Positions 43,998 through 53,093 of a DNA stretch of 64,000 nucleotides are shown piece after piece; positions within the stretch are counted from its first letter, which is position 1; every line of letters starts with the position of its first letter. The DNA lies in assembly GCF_003626735.1 (NCBI RefSeq), contig NZ_RBHX01000001.1:248001-312000 (forward strand), written 5' to 3'. Below the pieces are notes generated by a model. The model worked only from the letters and a program-made list of their open reading frames with translations, was not told where the DNA came from and searched no databases. The position numbers were made by a program, and so were the translations under genes. This DNA comes from Microbacterium sp. CGR2 (GTDB lineage Bacteria > Actinomycetota > Actinomycetes > Actinomycetales > Microbacteriaceae).

Positions 43998-44717
43998 TCA
44001 CTCGGGCTTGCGTGCTCTGTGCAGGGCGACGATGCCGAACGACAGGTTGCGGTACGCGACGTCGGTCCAGCCGGCCTCGCGGATCCAGGCGGACAGTCTC
44101 TTCTGGTCGGGCCATTCGCGGATCGACTCGTTGAGGTAGTCATACGCGTCGCCGTTCGTGCCCGCCACACGGGCGACCCGCGGCAGCACCTGCGAGTTGT
44201 AGAAGCGGTATGCCCCGCGGAAGAACGCGCCCGGAGGTGTGGAGAACTCGTTGATGACGAGGCGCCCGCCCGGCTTCGCGACTCGAAGCAGCTCCCGGAG
44301 GGCCTTCTTCGGCTCGTTCACGTTGCGCAGGGCGTATGACATCGTGACCGCATCGAACTCTGCATCGGCGAACGGCAGGTCGGTGGCATCCGCTTGGACG
44401 AACGAGAGATTGCGCATCGTTCCGTGGCGGCGCTGCCCCTCGGCGAGCATTCCCGGGGAGAAGTCGGCGGCGACGACCTGAGCGCCGCTCCGCGCGAGGG
44501 ATGCCGACGACGACGCGGTTCCCGCACCGAGATCGAGGATGCGCTCACCCGGTTTCGGAGCGACGGCGCGCGTCGTGGCGGCGCGCCACAGGGCGTCGTT
44601 CCCGACGGTCATCGCCGTGTTCGTGCGGTCATAGCCGGCAGCGACCTGGTCGAACATGCCGCTGACGCGCGCAGGGTCCTTGCCGAGATCGGCGCGGTTC
44701 TTCTCGTTCGAAGTCAC
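43998..44717 (-). CDS. menG: Demethylmenaquinone methyltransferase
   Basis: A 239-residue SAM-dependent methyltransferase of the UbiE/MenG family, performing the last step of menaquinone synthesis. Motif I is ILDLGAGTASSSASLA; the family signatures FDQVAAGYDRTNTAMT, SYALRNVNEP and GGRLVINEFSTP are all present. The GTG start at 44717 overlaps the DUF402 stop (GTGA) and has a TAGACT box 6 bases upstream, inside the DUF402 gene, which may give extra leaderless transcription. Confidence 0.95.
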   Translation of the reverse strand: MTSNEKNRADLGKDPARVSGMFDQVAAGYDRTNTAMTVGNDALWRAATTRAVAPKPGERILDLGAGTASSSASLARSGAQVVAADFSPGMLAEGQRRHGTMRNLSFVQADATDLPFADAEFDAVTMSYALRNVNEPKKALRELLRVAKPGGRLVINEFSTPPGAFFRGAYRFYNSQVLPRVARVAGTNGDAYDYLNESIREWPDQKRLSAWIREAGWTDVAYRNLSFGIVALHRARKPE

Positions 44718-45277
44718 GGGTTCAGTCTAGGCGCGAGGCCCAGCGCTTCCAGCCGGTCGAGCCAGGGGTCGGCCGTGGCGTCGTCGAACGGGGCGACGCG
44801 GGCGCGAACGCGCTGTTCGAGGTCGAGGGCGAGTGCTTCCAGGCGGGTCATGACATCGGCCGGATAGCCGTATAGCGCGCTGTGCTCCTCCCACTCGTCG
44901 CGGTCGTCGACCCACGTGCCACGGTCCCCCTCGACCCGCACGACGTCGAGGTCCATGTCGATGCCGGTGGCCAGCAGCGGATCGTCCGACCACCGGATGT
45001 CCCACCCGAGGTCGATGTAGATGCGCATCCCGCGAGGGTGATCGCGGTTGACCGTGAGGGCGAAGTCGGTCTGCCTGGGCACGAGGGTGACATCCGGCGC
45101 CTGTGCGATGAACTCCGCGCCGGGGCGCGCACTGTGCCACCCGACGGGCTGTCCGATCCAGTCACCCCACTGATCTGCACCGAGGTACACGCTCTCATGG
45201 CGCCAGTGCGGTGACCCGTCCCATTTGCGCCACTGGAAGATCATCTCGGTGCCGGTTTCGGGACGTGCATCGCTCAT
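44714..45277 (-). CDS. DUF402 domain protein
   Basis: A 187-residue protein with the DUF402/YgaC-like fold: QWRKWDGSPHWRHESVYLG, IYIDLGWDIRWSDDPLL and DMDLDVVRVEGDRGTWVDDRDEWEEH. The conserved acidic residues suggest a metal-dependent nucleotide phosphatase, by family. It is the first gene of a two-gene unit with menG. A TAGGGT box lies 6 bases before the ATG. Confidence 0.85.
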   Translation of the reverse strand: MSDARPETGTEMIFQWRKWDGSPHWRHESVYLGADQWGDWIGQPVGWHSARPGAEFIAQAPDVTLVPRQTDFALTVNRDHPRGMRIYIDLGWDIRWSDDPLLATGIDMDLDVVRVEGDRGTWVDDRDEWEEHSALYGYPADVMTRLEALALDLEQRVRARVAPFDDATADPWLDRLEALGLAPRLNP

Positions 45278-45283
45278 CCGCCC

Positions 45284-45325
45284 ACCCTAGACGGCCGCTC
45301 CCCCGCCACCGCCGCGGCCTAGGCT
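45284..45325. promoter_or_regulatory. Back-to-back leaderless -10 boxes of the DUF402 and menF genes
   Basis: TAGGGT on the minus strand (45289-45284) lies 6 bases before the DUF402 ATG. TAGGCT on the plus strand (45320-45325) lies 6 bases before the menF GTG. The two promoters face away from each other within 54 bases and would share their -35 region. Confidence 0.6.
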
Positions 45326-45331
45326 GGAGGC

Positions 45332-46585
45332 GTGCATTACACCCACCTGGTCGTGGAGACCCGAGAGATCGACCCGGTCGAGGATCTCCTGGCCTACGCG
45401 GACCCGTCGCGTCCTCTCGCGTGGCTGCGGCGCGGAGACGGAATCGTGTCTGTCGGCGAGCCGTTCGCGGAGATCCGACCACCGGCAGGAGCCGACGTGT
45501 CGCGCGCTGCCGCCTTGGCGACCTTCTGGCGAGGCATGGCCGCCGAAGCGGAGATCGATGACCCGATCGGCCTTCCCGGAACAGGTCTCGTCGCCTTCGG
45601 AGCATTCACGTTCGACGAGGAATCGGCCGCCGACAGCGTGCTGATCCTGCCGACGCAGATCATCGGACGCCACGGCGGACGGTTCTGGCGGACGCGCATC
45701 CGCCTCGCCACCGACACCCGACGCGCTGAGGAGCTCCCCACGCAGCCCTACGGACCGCACTGGGCCGGGACGGTCGGCCCGGGCGCGCAGAGCCCCCAGG
45801 GCTACCAGGACTCGGTACGCCACGCTCTCGCCCGCATCGCCGACGGTGAAGTCAGCAAGGTTGTTCTCGCGAGAGACCTCACCGGCAGCATCCCCGCCGG
45901 TTCCGACCTCCGTCGTCTCGTGCGTGCGCTCTCGAGCGGCTACCCCGACACCTGGGCGTTCGCCGTCGACGGCCTGATCGGCGCGAGCCCCGAGACCCTG
46001 GTGACCGTTCGCAGCGGCACGGTGACCGCGCGGGTGCTCGCCGGGACGATCGGCAGAGGCGCCGACGCGGATGCCGACACCGCGGCATCCGCCCACCTCG
46101 CGTCGAGCACCAAAGACCTCGACGAGCACCAGTACGCCGTGCAGAGCGTGCTCGCCTCGCTCCGGCCGCATACGCGCGCCCTCGCTGCGAGTGAGCAGCC
46201 CTTCCTCCTGAAGCTGCCGAATCTGTTCCACCTGGCCACCGACGTCGAAGGCGAGCTGGCAGACGGCGAATCGGCGCTCGATCTCGTGCGCGTTCTGCAT
46301 CCGACCGCCGCCGTCGCGGGCACGCCCACCCCCGCAGCGATCGCCGCGATCCGCGACCTGGAGCCGTTCGACCGCGGCCGCTACGCGGGCCCCGTCGGAT
46401 GGGTGGATGCCGCCGGCAACGGCGAATGGGCGATCGCGTTGCGGTGCGCGCAGTTCACGACCGCCGAAGACGACATCCGCGTCACCGCGTACGCCGGCGC
46501 CGGGATCGTCGCCGGCTCGGATCCGGAATCCGAACTGCTCGAGACGCGCGTGAAATTCCGCCCCCTGGTGGACGCGCTGGCCTGA
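45332..46585 (+). CDS. menF: Isochorismate synthase
   Basis: A 417-residue chorismate-binding enzyme that starts menaquinone synthesis; an entC-like siderophore role is the alternative. The C-terminal half carries the family motifs KVVLARD, GASPETLV, LAGTIGRG, KDLDEHQYAV, LHPTAAVAGTP and GPVGWVDAAGNGEWAIALRCA. The nearby menD, menG and menA support menaquinone. GTG start without a well-placed ribosome-binding site. The stop is one base from the ppk2 stop on the other strand. Confidence 0.92.
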   Translation: MHYTHLVVETREIDPVEDLLAYADPSRPLAWLRRGDGIVSVGEPFAEIRPPAGADVSRAAALATFWRGMAAEAEIDDPIGLPGTGLVAFGAFTFDEESAADSVLILPTQIIGRHGGRFWRTRIRLATDTRRAEELPTQPYGPHWAGTVGPGAQSPQGYQDSVRHALARIADGEVSKVVLARDLTGSIPAGSDLRRLVRALSSGYPDTWAFAVDGLIGASPETLVTVRSGTVTARVLAGTIGRGADADADTAASAHLASSTKDLDEHQYAVQSVLASLRPHTRALAASEQPFLLKLPNLFHLATDVEGELADGESALDLVRVLHPTAAVAGTPTPAAIAAIRDLEPFDRGRYAGPVGWVDAAGNGEWAIALRCAQFTTAEDDIRVTAYAGAGIVAGSDPESELLETRVKFRPLVDALA

Positions 46586-46586
46586 G

Positions 46587-47429
46587 TCAGCTGGCGGCGA
46601 GGCGCTTCTTCTCGGCCTCGACGTCGAAGTCCGCCACCGGCCATTGCGGGTCGATGTCTTCGAGGGCGGCGAGCAGCAGTTCCTGCACGGCGAGGCGCGC
46701 GTACCACTTGGCGTTCGCCGGCACCACGTGCCAGGGCGCAGCCTCGGTCGAGGTGCGCTCGAACACGGCCTGGTAGGCGTCCATGTATCGCGGCCACAGC
46801 AGACGTTCGTCGACGTCGCCCGGGTTGTACTTCCAGTGCTTGTCGGGGCGTTCGAGCCGCTTCATGAGCCGCTCCTTCTGCTCGTCGGCGGAGATGTGCA
46901 GCATCACCTTGATGATGCGGGTGCCGGATGCCGCCACTCTGGCTTCGAACTCGTTGATCGCGTCGTACCGGCGCTCGATCTCGGAGGGGTCCGCGAGTTC
47001 GCGCACCCGACCGATCAGAACGTCTTCATAGTGGGAGCGGTCGAAGACGCCGATGAAGCCGGGCTCCGGGAGGCGCTTCTCGACGCGCCACAGGAAGTCG
47101 TGGGCTCGCTCCTCCTCGGTGGGCGCCTTGAACGCGGCGAGCGATATCCCCTGCGGATCGACAGCGCCGACGACGTGCCGCACGATTCCGCCCTTGCCCG
47201 CGGAATCCATCGCCTGCAGTACCAGCAGCACGGAATCGGCGTCCGTCTCCACCCGACTCTCGGCGTACAGGCGCTCCTGCAGCTCGTTCAGCTTCTCGAG
47301 GCCCGCGGCGAGGTCTTCTGCACCGTGCGCCTTGCCCTTGTCATAGCCGGGCTTGCTGTCGGGGTCGAGGTCAGCGAGGCGGAACCCGTCGTCGATCCGC
47401 AGCAACTGCGTCCAGGAGTGCGCGTTCAT
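46587..47429 (-). CDS. PPK2-family polyphosphate kinase
   Basis: A 280-residue polyphosphate:nucleotide phosphotransferase. Walker A is MDSAGKGG (74-81) and the lid/Walker B region FDRSHYEDVL (about 129-138); the LERPDKHWKYNPGDVDER segment is typical. It transfers phosphate between polyphosphate and nucleoside mono- or diphosphates. Which class it belongs to cannot be judged. Convergent with menF. Confidence 0.93.
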   Translation of the reverse strand: MNAHSWTQLLRIDDGFRLADLDPDSKPGYDKGKAHGAEDLAAGLEKLNELQERLYAESRVETDADSVLLVLQAMDSAGKGGIVRHVVGAVDPQGISLAAFKAPTEEERAHDFLWRVEKRLPEPGFIGVFDRSHYEDVLIGRVRELADPSEIERRYDAINEFEARVAASGTRIIKVMLHISADEQKERLMKRLERPDKHWKYNPGDVDERLLWPRYMDAYQAVFERTSTEAAPWHVVPANAKWYARLAVQELLLAALEDIDPQWPVADFDVEAEKKRLAAS

Positions 47430-47447
47430 ACGCTCATCCTGCCAGCG

Positions 47448-49115
47448 TCACCGCGCCAGCGGGACCTCGATGAGCTGGCGTCCGCCGCGGGGCGCGGTCA
47501 GCGCCTGGTCGAGCGCCGTGCGAGTCGTGATCTGCTGATAATCCCAGCCGTACGCGAGCGCGAGTTGTTGCAGCTGCACCGAGTGGGGTGTGTAGAACGC
47601 GCGATCGAGATCGGTCGGGCTCGCGGATGCTGCGACCTCGAGCGAATCGAAGATGGTCCCGCCGCCGTCGTTCCCGACGATGACCTGCAGCCTCGGTGCG
47701 GCCTCGTCCGGCGGAAGCAGCAAGGCACCGACATCGTGCAGGAACGCGAGATCGCCGAGAAGCACCCGCGTGACGCCGGGGGCCCCAGCGGCCTGACTGG
47801 CGAGAGCGATGCCGGTCGCGGTGGCGATGGTCCCGTCGATCCCGGCGAGCCCACGGTTGGCGTGCACCGGCACCTTCTTGCCGCCGAGCACGCCGTCGGC
47901 CACGCGGACCAGTCGGGACGAACCGAACATCAGTCGGTCGTGCGGCCAGGTCGCCCGCCAGACGGCGTCGACCAGGAGCTCGCGGTCGAGCGGCCGGCGC
48001 ACCGCGTCCAGTTCGGCCTTCACCGCCTCACGGCGGGCCGCGAAGTCCGTGGAGGCGAGTCCCTCCGGATCGGGAGCGTGCTCGCTGAGGTCGACGGCCT
48101 CTTCGGCGGATGCCGCGAGCCACGCTCCGAGCCACTCCCGGTCGGCTGCGCCGGACTCGACGGTCACCGCAGGGACTCCCCGGGTGCGGCCGTTGAGGTC
48201 GAGTTGCTCGCCGCCTCGATGCACGGCGACGACCTCGACCTCGGCGCGGGAGAGGAGGGCGGCGACTTCCCGGCTGAGTGTCGGATGCCCGAGCACCACG
48301 GCCCGCTGGATGCGGCCGCCGAGATCGTCGCGCCGCAGGAGGCGGCGGTAGCCGTGGACGAGCTGCCGCCCGAACCGCGCGCCGCTGACGACCTCCGCGA
48401 TGAGTGGCCAGCCGCCGTCGTGGGCGACCTGCTCCGCGTCGGGGCCGGCGTCGGCGCCGGCGATCACGACGGTCAGCGGACCGCGGGCGAGGGGGAACGG
48501 TGCCGCGGCGGGCGGACGGGGCGCGTCGCCGGCGACCACGGCGACATCGGGTGCCTCGCCGGAGAGCGGCTCCCGGGACGGCAGGTTCAGGTGGACCGGA
48601 CCACCGACACCCGGCAGATGCCGCTCGACCTGCCGCTCCCCCACGGCCGTGGCGACCGCGAGCGCGCCGAGCCCGTCCCAGCTGCCCTCGCCGGGGACGG
48701 GTGCATCGATCTGCGCGCGCACGAATCGATCGAAGATGCCCTCTTGGATGGTGGCCTGGTTCGCTCCGACGCCTAGCAGCTCGGGCGGCCGGTCCGCTGT
48801 GAGGAGCAGGAGCGGCACGCCGGAGTGGTAGGCCTCCATGACCGCCGGCAGCAGGTTCGCCACAGCCGTTCCCGAAGTGCAGATCACCGCGGCCGGCACA
48901 CCCGTCTCGCGGCCGATGCCGAGCGCCGTGAACCCCGCTACCCGTTCATCGATGCGAACGTGCACGCGCAGTACTTGAGCGTCGGCGGAGCGGACCGCGG
49001 CGAGCGCGAGCGCCTGGGAGCGTGATCCCGGAGAGAGGACGATGTCGCGTACGCCGTGCGCGACGAGTTCGGCGATCAGGGTTGCCGCAGCACCCGTCGC
49101 CGGAGATGAGGTCAC
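47448..49115 (-). CDS. menD: 2-succinyl-5-enolpyruvyl-6-hydroxy-3-cyclohexene-1-carboxylate synthase
   Basis: A 555-residue thiamine-diphosphate enzyme, the second step of menaquinone synthesis. N-terminal SPGSRSQALALAAVR with the DERVAGFTALGIGRETG motif (catalytic Glu), the mid PPELLGVGANQATIQEGIF and the C-terminal ThDP/Mg site LLGDLAFLHDVGALLL...NDGGGTIFDSL are visible. GTG start at 49115 (TSSPATGAAATLIAEL), overlapping the preceding gene by four bases. A longer in-frame start upstream is rejected because it covers that gene. Confidence 0.94.
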   Translation of the reverse strand: MTSSPATGAAATLIAELVAHGVRDIVLSPGSRSQALALAAVRSADAQVLRVHVRIDERVAGFTALGIGRETGVPAAVICTSGTAVANLLPAVMEAYHSGVPLLLLTADRPPELLGVGANQATIQEGIFDRFVRAQIDAPVPGEGSWDGLGALAVATAVGERQVERHLPGVGGPVHLNLPSREPLSGEAPDVAVVAGDAPRPPAAAPFPLARGPLTVVIAGADAGPDAEQVAHDGGWPLIAEVVSGARFGRQLVHGYRRLLRRDDLGGRIQRAVVLGHPTLSREVAALLSRAEVEVVAVHRGGEQLDLNGRTRGVPAVTVESGAADREWLGAWLAASAEEAVDLSEHAPDPEGLASTDFAARREAVKAELDAVRRPLDRELLVDAVWRATWPHDRLMFGSSRLVRVADGVLGGKKVPVHANRGLAGIDGTIATATGIALASQAAGAPGVTRVLLGDLAFLHDVGALLLPPDEAAPRLQVIVGNDGGGTIFDSLEVAASASPTDLDRAFYTPHSVQLQQLALAYGWDYQQITTRTALDQALTAPRGGRQLIEVPLAR

Positions 49116-49462
49116 GGGCGCGGATCCGCGGTGGGAGGTTCGTCGGTTTCGTCGTCGAGGCGAGCGAGTTCCTCTTCGAGGCGGCGGATGCGGGCATCCT
49201 GCTCGGTCTTGCTGATGCTCTGCAGGAAGGCGGGGTCGTCGTCGGGTGCCACCTCGCGGCGCGCTCCCTTGTCGTTCCCGCGGCGGCGGCCGATGGTGAA
49301 CCAGAGCACCCCGCCGATCACGGGGATGAGCACCACGATCGCGATCCACGCGGCTTTGCGGACGCCACGATGCCGCGTCGGCGGCTGCACGGCGCAGTCG
49401 ACGATGCTGAACACCCAGAACACCGCGGCCAGGAAGCCGCCGATGATCAGTAGTCTCGCCAC
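49112..49462 (-). CDS. PLDc_N-domain membrane protein
   Basis: A 116-residue protein with two membrane helices (about 2-24 and 36-57) forming a phospholipase-D-type N-terminal domain (WIAIVVLIPVIGGVLWFTIGRRR), then a charged helical tail. Such proteins lack a catalytic domain and have no known activity. GTG start at 49462 with TACACT 6 bases upstream (49474-49469). Co-transcribed with menD. Confidence 0.85.
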   Translation of the reverse strand: MARLLIIGGFLAAVFWVFSIVDCAVQPPTRHRGVRKAAWIAIVVLIPVIGGVLWFTIGRRRGNDKGARREVAPDDDPAFLQSISKTEQDARIRRLEEELARLDDETDEPPTADPRP

Positions 49463-49484
49463 CCTTCCAGTGTAGGCGCGTCAG

Positions 49485-49500
49485 GGAACCCGCGGGTTCC
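49485..49500 (-). terminator. Palindrome after the sugar dehydrogenase gene
   Basis: GGAACCCGCGGGTTCC is a perfect 16-base palindrome 13 bases beyond the stop at 49514. A short hairpin; termination is inferred only from position. Confidence 0.45.
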
Positions 49501-49513
49501 GCGGACGCAGACG

Positions 49514-50566
49514 TCAGTCGCCGTCGAGGCGGATGATCCGGTCGTCGCCGTCCGACGGACTCCCCCGCCCGTCGGTGTTGTTCGTGAGGACCCATACCGC
49601 GCCGTCGGGCGTGACGACCACGTCACGCAGCCGACCATAGTCTCCGACGTGTCGTTCCGTGTTCGTCGTGGGGTCGTCGAGCGGGACGACGCGGAGACGC
49701 TCACCCCTGAGGTTCGCGATCAGGACCTCGGAGGACGTGACGGCGATACCGCTGGGACTGGCGGCGTCGGGCGCCCACTGCTGTACCGGGTCGATGAAGT
49801 CGTCGTCCTCCGCGATGCCTTCGACGATCGGCCAACCGTAGTTGCCTCCTGCCTCGATCACGTTGAGCTCGTCCCACGTGTCCTGCCCGAACTCGCTCGC
49901 GTACAGCACGCCCTCGGCGTCCCAGCCGAGCCCCTGCGGGTTGCGGTGGCCGTAACTGTAGACGGGCGAGTCGTCGAAGGGGTTGTCGGCGGGCACGTCG
50001 CCCTCCGACGTGAGGCGCAGGATCTTGCCGGAGACGGCATCCAGGTCCTGTGCGCTGTCGCGGTCTCCGGCATCACCGGTCGTGACGTACAGCATTCCGT
50101 CGGGGCCGAAGGCGATGCGTCCGCCGTTGTGATTGCCCGCCGAGGGGATGCCGTCGATCACGGTCGTCGGGCGACCGAGTGTCAGCCCCCCGGCTTCTCC
50201 GCCGATGTCGCGCCTTTCGAGGCGGTTGCCGTCCTGCGCGGTGAAGTACGTGTAGAGCCGTCCGTCACTCACGGCGAGCCCGAGCAGACCACCCTCGCCC
50301 CCGGCCGCGACGCCTTCGATGCGGGCGACCTCGCGCGTCGTGCCGTCATCGCCGAGTTCGAGGATGCGGCCGCTGTCCCGTTCGCTGATCAGAGGAGTGC
50401 CCTCGTGGAAAGCGATCGACCACGGGGCGTCCAGGTCTTCGGCGACCGTGTCGGCGGCGGGCGGCGGCTCGGGCGGCATCGCGGACGCGCAGGAGGCCAG
50501 CGCCAGGACCGATACCGCGGCGAAGACGGCGGCGGACCGGCGGCGAACCGGGGCGAAGCGACTCAT
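49514..50566 (-). CDS. PQQ-type soluble aldose dehydrogenase, lipoprotein
   Basis: A 350-residue beta-propeller of the GSDH family (glucose/sorbosone dehydrogenase). The signal peptide ends in a lipobox LASC (Cys26). Motifs: DAPWSIAFHEG, GGEGGLLGLAVSDG, NHNGGRIAFGPDGMLYVTTGDAGDR, YGHRNPQGLGWDAEGVLYASEFGQDTWDELN. The His of the first of these is normally the catalytic base. It would oxidise sugars outside the cell. No PQQ synthesis genes are in the window, so the cofactor may come from outside. Confidence 0.9.
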   Translation of the reverse strand: MSRFAPVRRRSAAVFAAVSVLALASCASAMPPEPPPAADTVAEDLDAPWSIAFHEGTPLISERDSGRILELGDDGTTREVARIEGVAAGGEGGLLGLAVSDGRLYTYFTAQDGNRLERRDIGGEAGGLTLGRPTTVIDGIPSAGNHNGGRIAFGPDGMLYVTTGDAGDRDSAQDLDAVSGKILRLTSEGDVPADNPFDDSPVYSYGHRNPQGLGWDAEGVLYASEFGQDTWDELNVIEAGGNYGWPIVEGIAEDDDFIDPVQQWAPDAASPSGIAVTSSEVLIANLRGERLRVVPLDDPTTNTERHVGDYGRLRDVVVTPDGAVWVLTNNTDGRGSPSDGDDRIIRLDGD

Positions 50567-50699
50567 GTCTCCATCCAACGCTGTCTTGCCCTCCGTGGGA
50601 AGGGCGGCCCCGCCGTTCGGCAGGCCCACTCGGCTGGCTGCGTGGAGGCCCACTCGGCGGGCGGCGTGGCCGTAGCGATCGAGGTCTCGTGTCGAGCGT

Positions 50700-51140
50700 T
50701 CAGGAGTCGCGAGGCGGCCGGCGCAGCTGCTTGACGTCGGTGCGCCGTTGCTTCGCCTTCAGGCGTCGCTCCTTCGACCCTCGGCTCGGCTTTGTCGGTC
50801 GTCGCGATGGCCCCGGCGGTTGGAGCGCTTCGGCGAGGAGGATGACCAGCCGCTCCCGCGCCGCCTCGCGGTTGCGGAGCTGCGCGCGGTGCTCGGATGC
50901 CGCGATCGTCAGCACGCCGTCCACCAAGCGGTTGCCGAGCCGAGCGAGGAGTCGATCGCGCTGCGCCGACGACAGGGCGGCCGAGTGAGCGGCGTCCCAC
51001 ACCAGCTCGACACGCGAATCCGCGGTGTTCACGCCCTGACCGCCCGGGCCTGACGACCGCGAGAACCGCCACGACAACTCCGACTCGGGGAGGGTGACCC
51101 CCGAGGTGATCCGGAGGCCCGGGCGGTGGGAAGCGGGCAT
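50700..51140 (-). CDS. arfB: Peptidyl-tRNA hydrolase of the ArfB (YaeJ) ribosome-rescue type
   Basis: A 146-residue release-factor-like protein with the catalytic GGQ at 33-35 (SSGPGGQGVNTADSRVEL) and no codon-recognition domain. The C-terminal basic tail (PSRRPTKPSRGSKERRLKAKQRR) would enter the empty mRNA channel of stalled ribosomes. ATG at 51140; the open frame continues upstream without similarity. Confidence 0.92.
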   Translation of the reverse strand: MPASHRPGLRITSGVTLPESELSWRFSRSSGPGGQGVNTADSRVELVWDAAHSAALSSAQRDRLLARLGNRLVDGVLTIAASEHRAQLRNREAARERLVILLAEALQPPGPSRRPTKPSRGSKERRLKAKQRRTDVKQLRRPPRDS

Positions 51141-51450
51141 GCCTCCATCATCCCTCGTGGAGCGCCTCCACGGGCTCCCTCGTGGCATCGCTCGGGATGG
51201 TCGGCACAGGTGTCGGAAGAACGGACGGATGCCGGGCCGATGAGCGGCATGTCGCCCTGCATCCGTGATTTCCCCCGACATCTGTACTGCGACGCGCCCT
51301 GTCCACCAGGTGAACGCCGACACCGCCTGCTTGAAGGCTTGATGAACACCTGGGTGCACCCATGCACCGCCGGCCCGCGCGCTCCTAGGTTCAAGATGGG
51401 TAGGGCGACCGCCCGCCCGATCGGGTTGTCTCAAAACTGGGGATGCACAC
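51141..51450. other. Intergenic region upstream of the secreted Ig-like protein
   Basis: No gene is visible. The last 60 bases must contain the promoter of the downstream gene; no good -35/-10 pair or ribosome-binding site can be pointed to. Confidence 0.4.
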
Positions 51451-52830
51451 ATGGGAATCAGGAAGACGACGGGCTGGGCCGCTGCAGGACTCGCTGCCGT
51501 GATGATCGCGGCGCCGCTGCCCGCGCTCGCCGAGGACGCGGACGCCGCCACCGGCACGCTCACGGTCACGCGGTTCGACGACCGCTACGCCGACGGGCTC
51601 TACGACACGACCAAGACGGCTCCGGGCGGAGACGTCGACCGGCTGAACACGTCGCACGCGGCGCAGCTCATCGACGTCAACGGCACCCGGCACTACCTCA
51701 GCGCGGACGAGGACGGGCTGTACCGATTCACCGACGTTCCGGTCGGCCCGGCGAAGCTCTACCTCGGCTACCCCAACAACCCTCCCGGCGAGGTGCTGTT
51801 CGACGCGACGGGAGCGACGGACGCCACCCAGATCACGCGCCTCGCGACGGCCGAGTACTTCGGACCGCAGGGCGTGCTCGACATCACCATCGACGAGGAC
51901 GGTGAGGAGCGCCTGATCGGCATGTCGGCTCTGCGACTCGTCGCCGACGTCGTGAACGCCGACGGCACGCCCACCGCAGGACTGGCGACCGTGGAGCTCG
52001 GCTCCGGAGACGACTGGTACCCCGCGACGGAGTACAGCTTCCAGCCCGGCACTTACGAGGCGTTCCAGCCTTCGGGCTACGTCCGCCACCTTCCCGGCGA
52101 GCTGGGTGTGCGCGTGACACCTCCCGCGGGTTTCCAGGTGGCCGAGGTCACGGCGGGCGACGTCAACGCGTTCACGGTGACCGAGCGCGACGGCGCCTAC
52201 TGGTTCTCCTCCACGCAGGTGCTGAACTACTTCTGGAACCCGGCGTTCACCGTGACGCTCGAGCCGGTTCCCGACAAGCACAAGCCGACGGCGACGCTGG
52301 TCTCCCCGACGACGGCCGGTCCGTTCCGGGCGCTGTCGGTGCAGGTGGATGCCACGGACGACACCGGTCTCACGCGCATCGTCGCGAACATCTACAAGGA
52401 CGGCACTCTCGTCAAGAGCACCCAGAGCGCGGTGAGCGGAACGAGTGCGTCGCACACGGCGACGGTGACACTGCCCGACGGGGACTACACCGTGAAGTAC
52501 AACTCGCAGGACGCGACGGGCAAGATCTCCAAGACCACCTCGTTCGCATTCACCATCGACGCCACGGCTCCCAAGGCGACGGTCAAGTCCGGAGAGAAGT
52601 TCACACTCGGAGCGGATGGCGTCTACGACCTCGTGAGCTTCAAGCTGTCGGATGCCGGCAAGATCGACAAGGTCTCGATCAACGGCAAGGTCAAGGACCT
52701 CACGAACAACGCCTGGTCCGACGTCAACTTCATCAAGCCGGGCACCTTCGGCGCGGTCGAAGGCACCAACACGCTGGTCGTCTACGACGTCGCCGGCAAT
52801 ACCCAGACGACCACGTTCACGCTGAACTGA
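51451..52830 (+). CDS. Large secreted protein with SdrD-B-like and Ig-like domains
   Basis: A 459-residue exported protein. The signal peptide (MGIRKTTGWAAAGLAAVMIAAPLPALAED) is cleaved after ALA at about 28. Residues 35-130 resemble a collagen-binding B-type domain (GTLTVTRFDDRYADGLYD; DGLYRFTDVPVGPAKLYLGY). From about 280 come two Ig-like domains (SVQVDATDDTGLTRIVANIY, DGDYTVKYNSQDATG; then DAGKIDKVSINGKVKDLTNN, GTNTLVVYDVAGNTQTT). No LPXTG or membrane anchor, so it is probably released or bound non-covalently. Function may be adhesion. Confidence 0.85.
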   Translation: MGIRKTTGWAAAGLAAVMIAAPLPALAEDADAATGTLTVTRFDDRYADGLYDTTKTAPGGDVDRLNTSHAAQLIDVNGTRHYLSADEDGLYRFTDVPVGPAKLYLGYPNNPPGEVLFDATGATDATQITRLATAEYFGPQGVLDITIDEDGEERLIGMSALRLVADVVNADGTPTAGLATVELGSGDDWYPATEYSFQPGTYEAFQPSGYVRHLPGELGVRVTPPAGFQVAEVTAGDVNAFTVTERDGAYWFSSTQVLNYFWNPAFTVTLEPVPDKHKPTATLVSPTTAGPFRALSVQVDATDDTGLTRIVANIYKDGTLVKSTQSAVSGTSASHTATVTLPDGDYTVKYNSQDATGKISKTTSFAFTIDATAPKATVKSGEKFTLGADGVYDLVSFKLSDAGKIDKVSINGKVKDLTNNAWSDVNFIKPGTFGAVEGTNTLVVYDVAGNTQTTTFTLN

Positions 52831-52854
52831 CCGCCTGACCGCCTGACCGCCTGA
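52831..52854 (+). repeat. Three tandem copies of CCGCCTGA
   Basis: The 8-bp unit is repeated three times immediately after the stop of the secreted protein gene. Probably replication slippage. Confidence 0.85.
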
Positions 52855-52863
52855 TCGGACGAC

Positions 52864-52903
52864 AGAGCCGCGATCCCGGGTTACACGGGGTCGCGGCTCT
52901 TTC
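52864..52903 (+). terminator. Terminator of the secreted protein gene
   Basis: AGAGCCGCGA (52864-52873) pairs with TCGCGGCTCT (52891-52900); the helix continues inward with four more C-G pairs and a wobble. It is followed by TTTCT. Confidence 0.8.
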
Positions 52904-52912
52904 TGCTGCCAG

Positions 52913-52988
52913 TGGACGCGACGGCGGGAGTCGAACCCGCAACGCCACCGGATATGAGCCGGGGCCCGGGACCGCCCGGATCGCCGCG
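52913..52988 (-). tRNA. tRNA with CAU anticodon (annotated as tRNA-Met), atypical
   Basis: A 76-base cloverleaf including an encoded CCA can be drawn. Acceptor stem CGCGGCG/CGTCGCG (one G-U), D arm CCGG/CCGG with a 6-base loop, anticodon loop CTCATAT with CAU, and T arm GCGGG-TTCGACT-CCCGC. Odd features: A instead of U at position 8, U as the discriminator base, only four pairs in the anticodon stem, and a C1-G72 pair. It could be an elongator Met, a CAU-Ile tRNA or a degenerating copy. Confidence 0.75.
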
Positions 52989-53093
52989 ATGAGGATGACG
53001 CTACCGGTCCCCGACCCAGGGCGCCAGGATCGTTGCCTGGGATAACCCCATGAGTCAGACGATGACGTCGCGTTCCAGGGGCCGCGCGCCCGA

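Noticed and set aside
46585..46587. Missing gene or frameshift at the menF-ppk2 junction
   Set aside because: Both proteins are full length with intact C-termini; the one-base gap is simply tight tail-to-tail packing.
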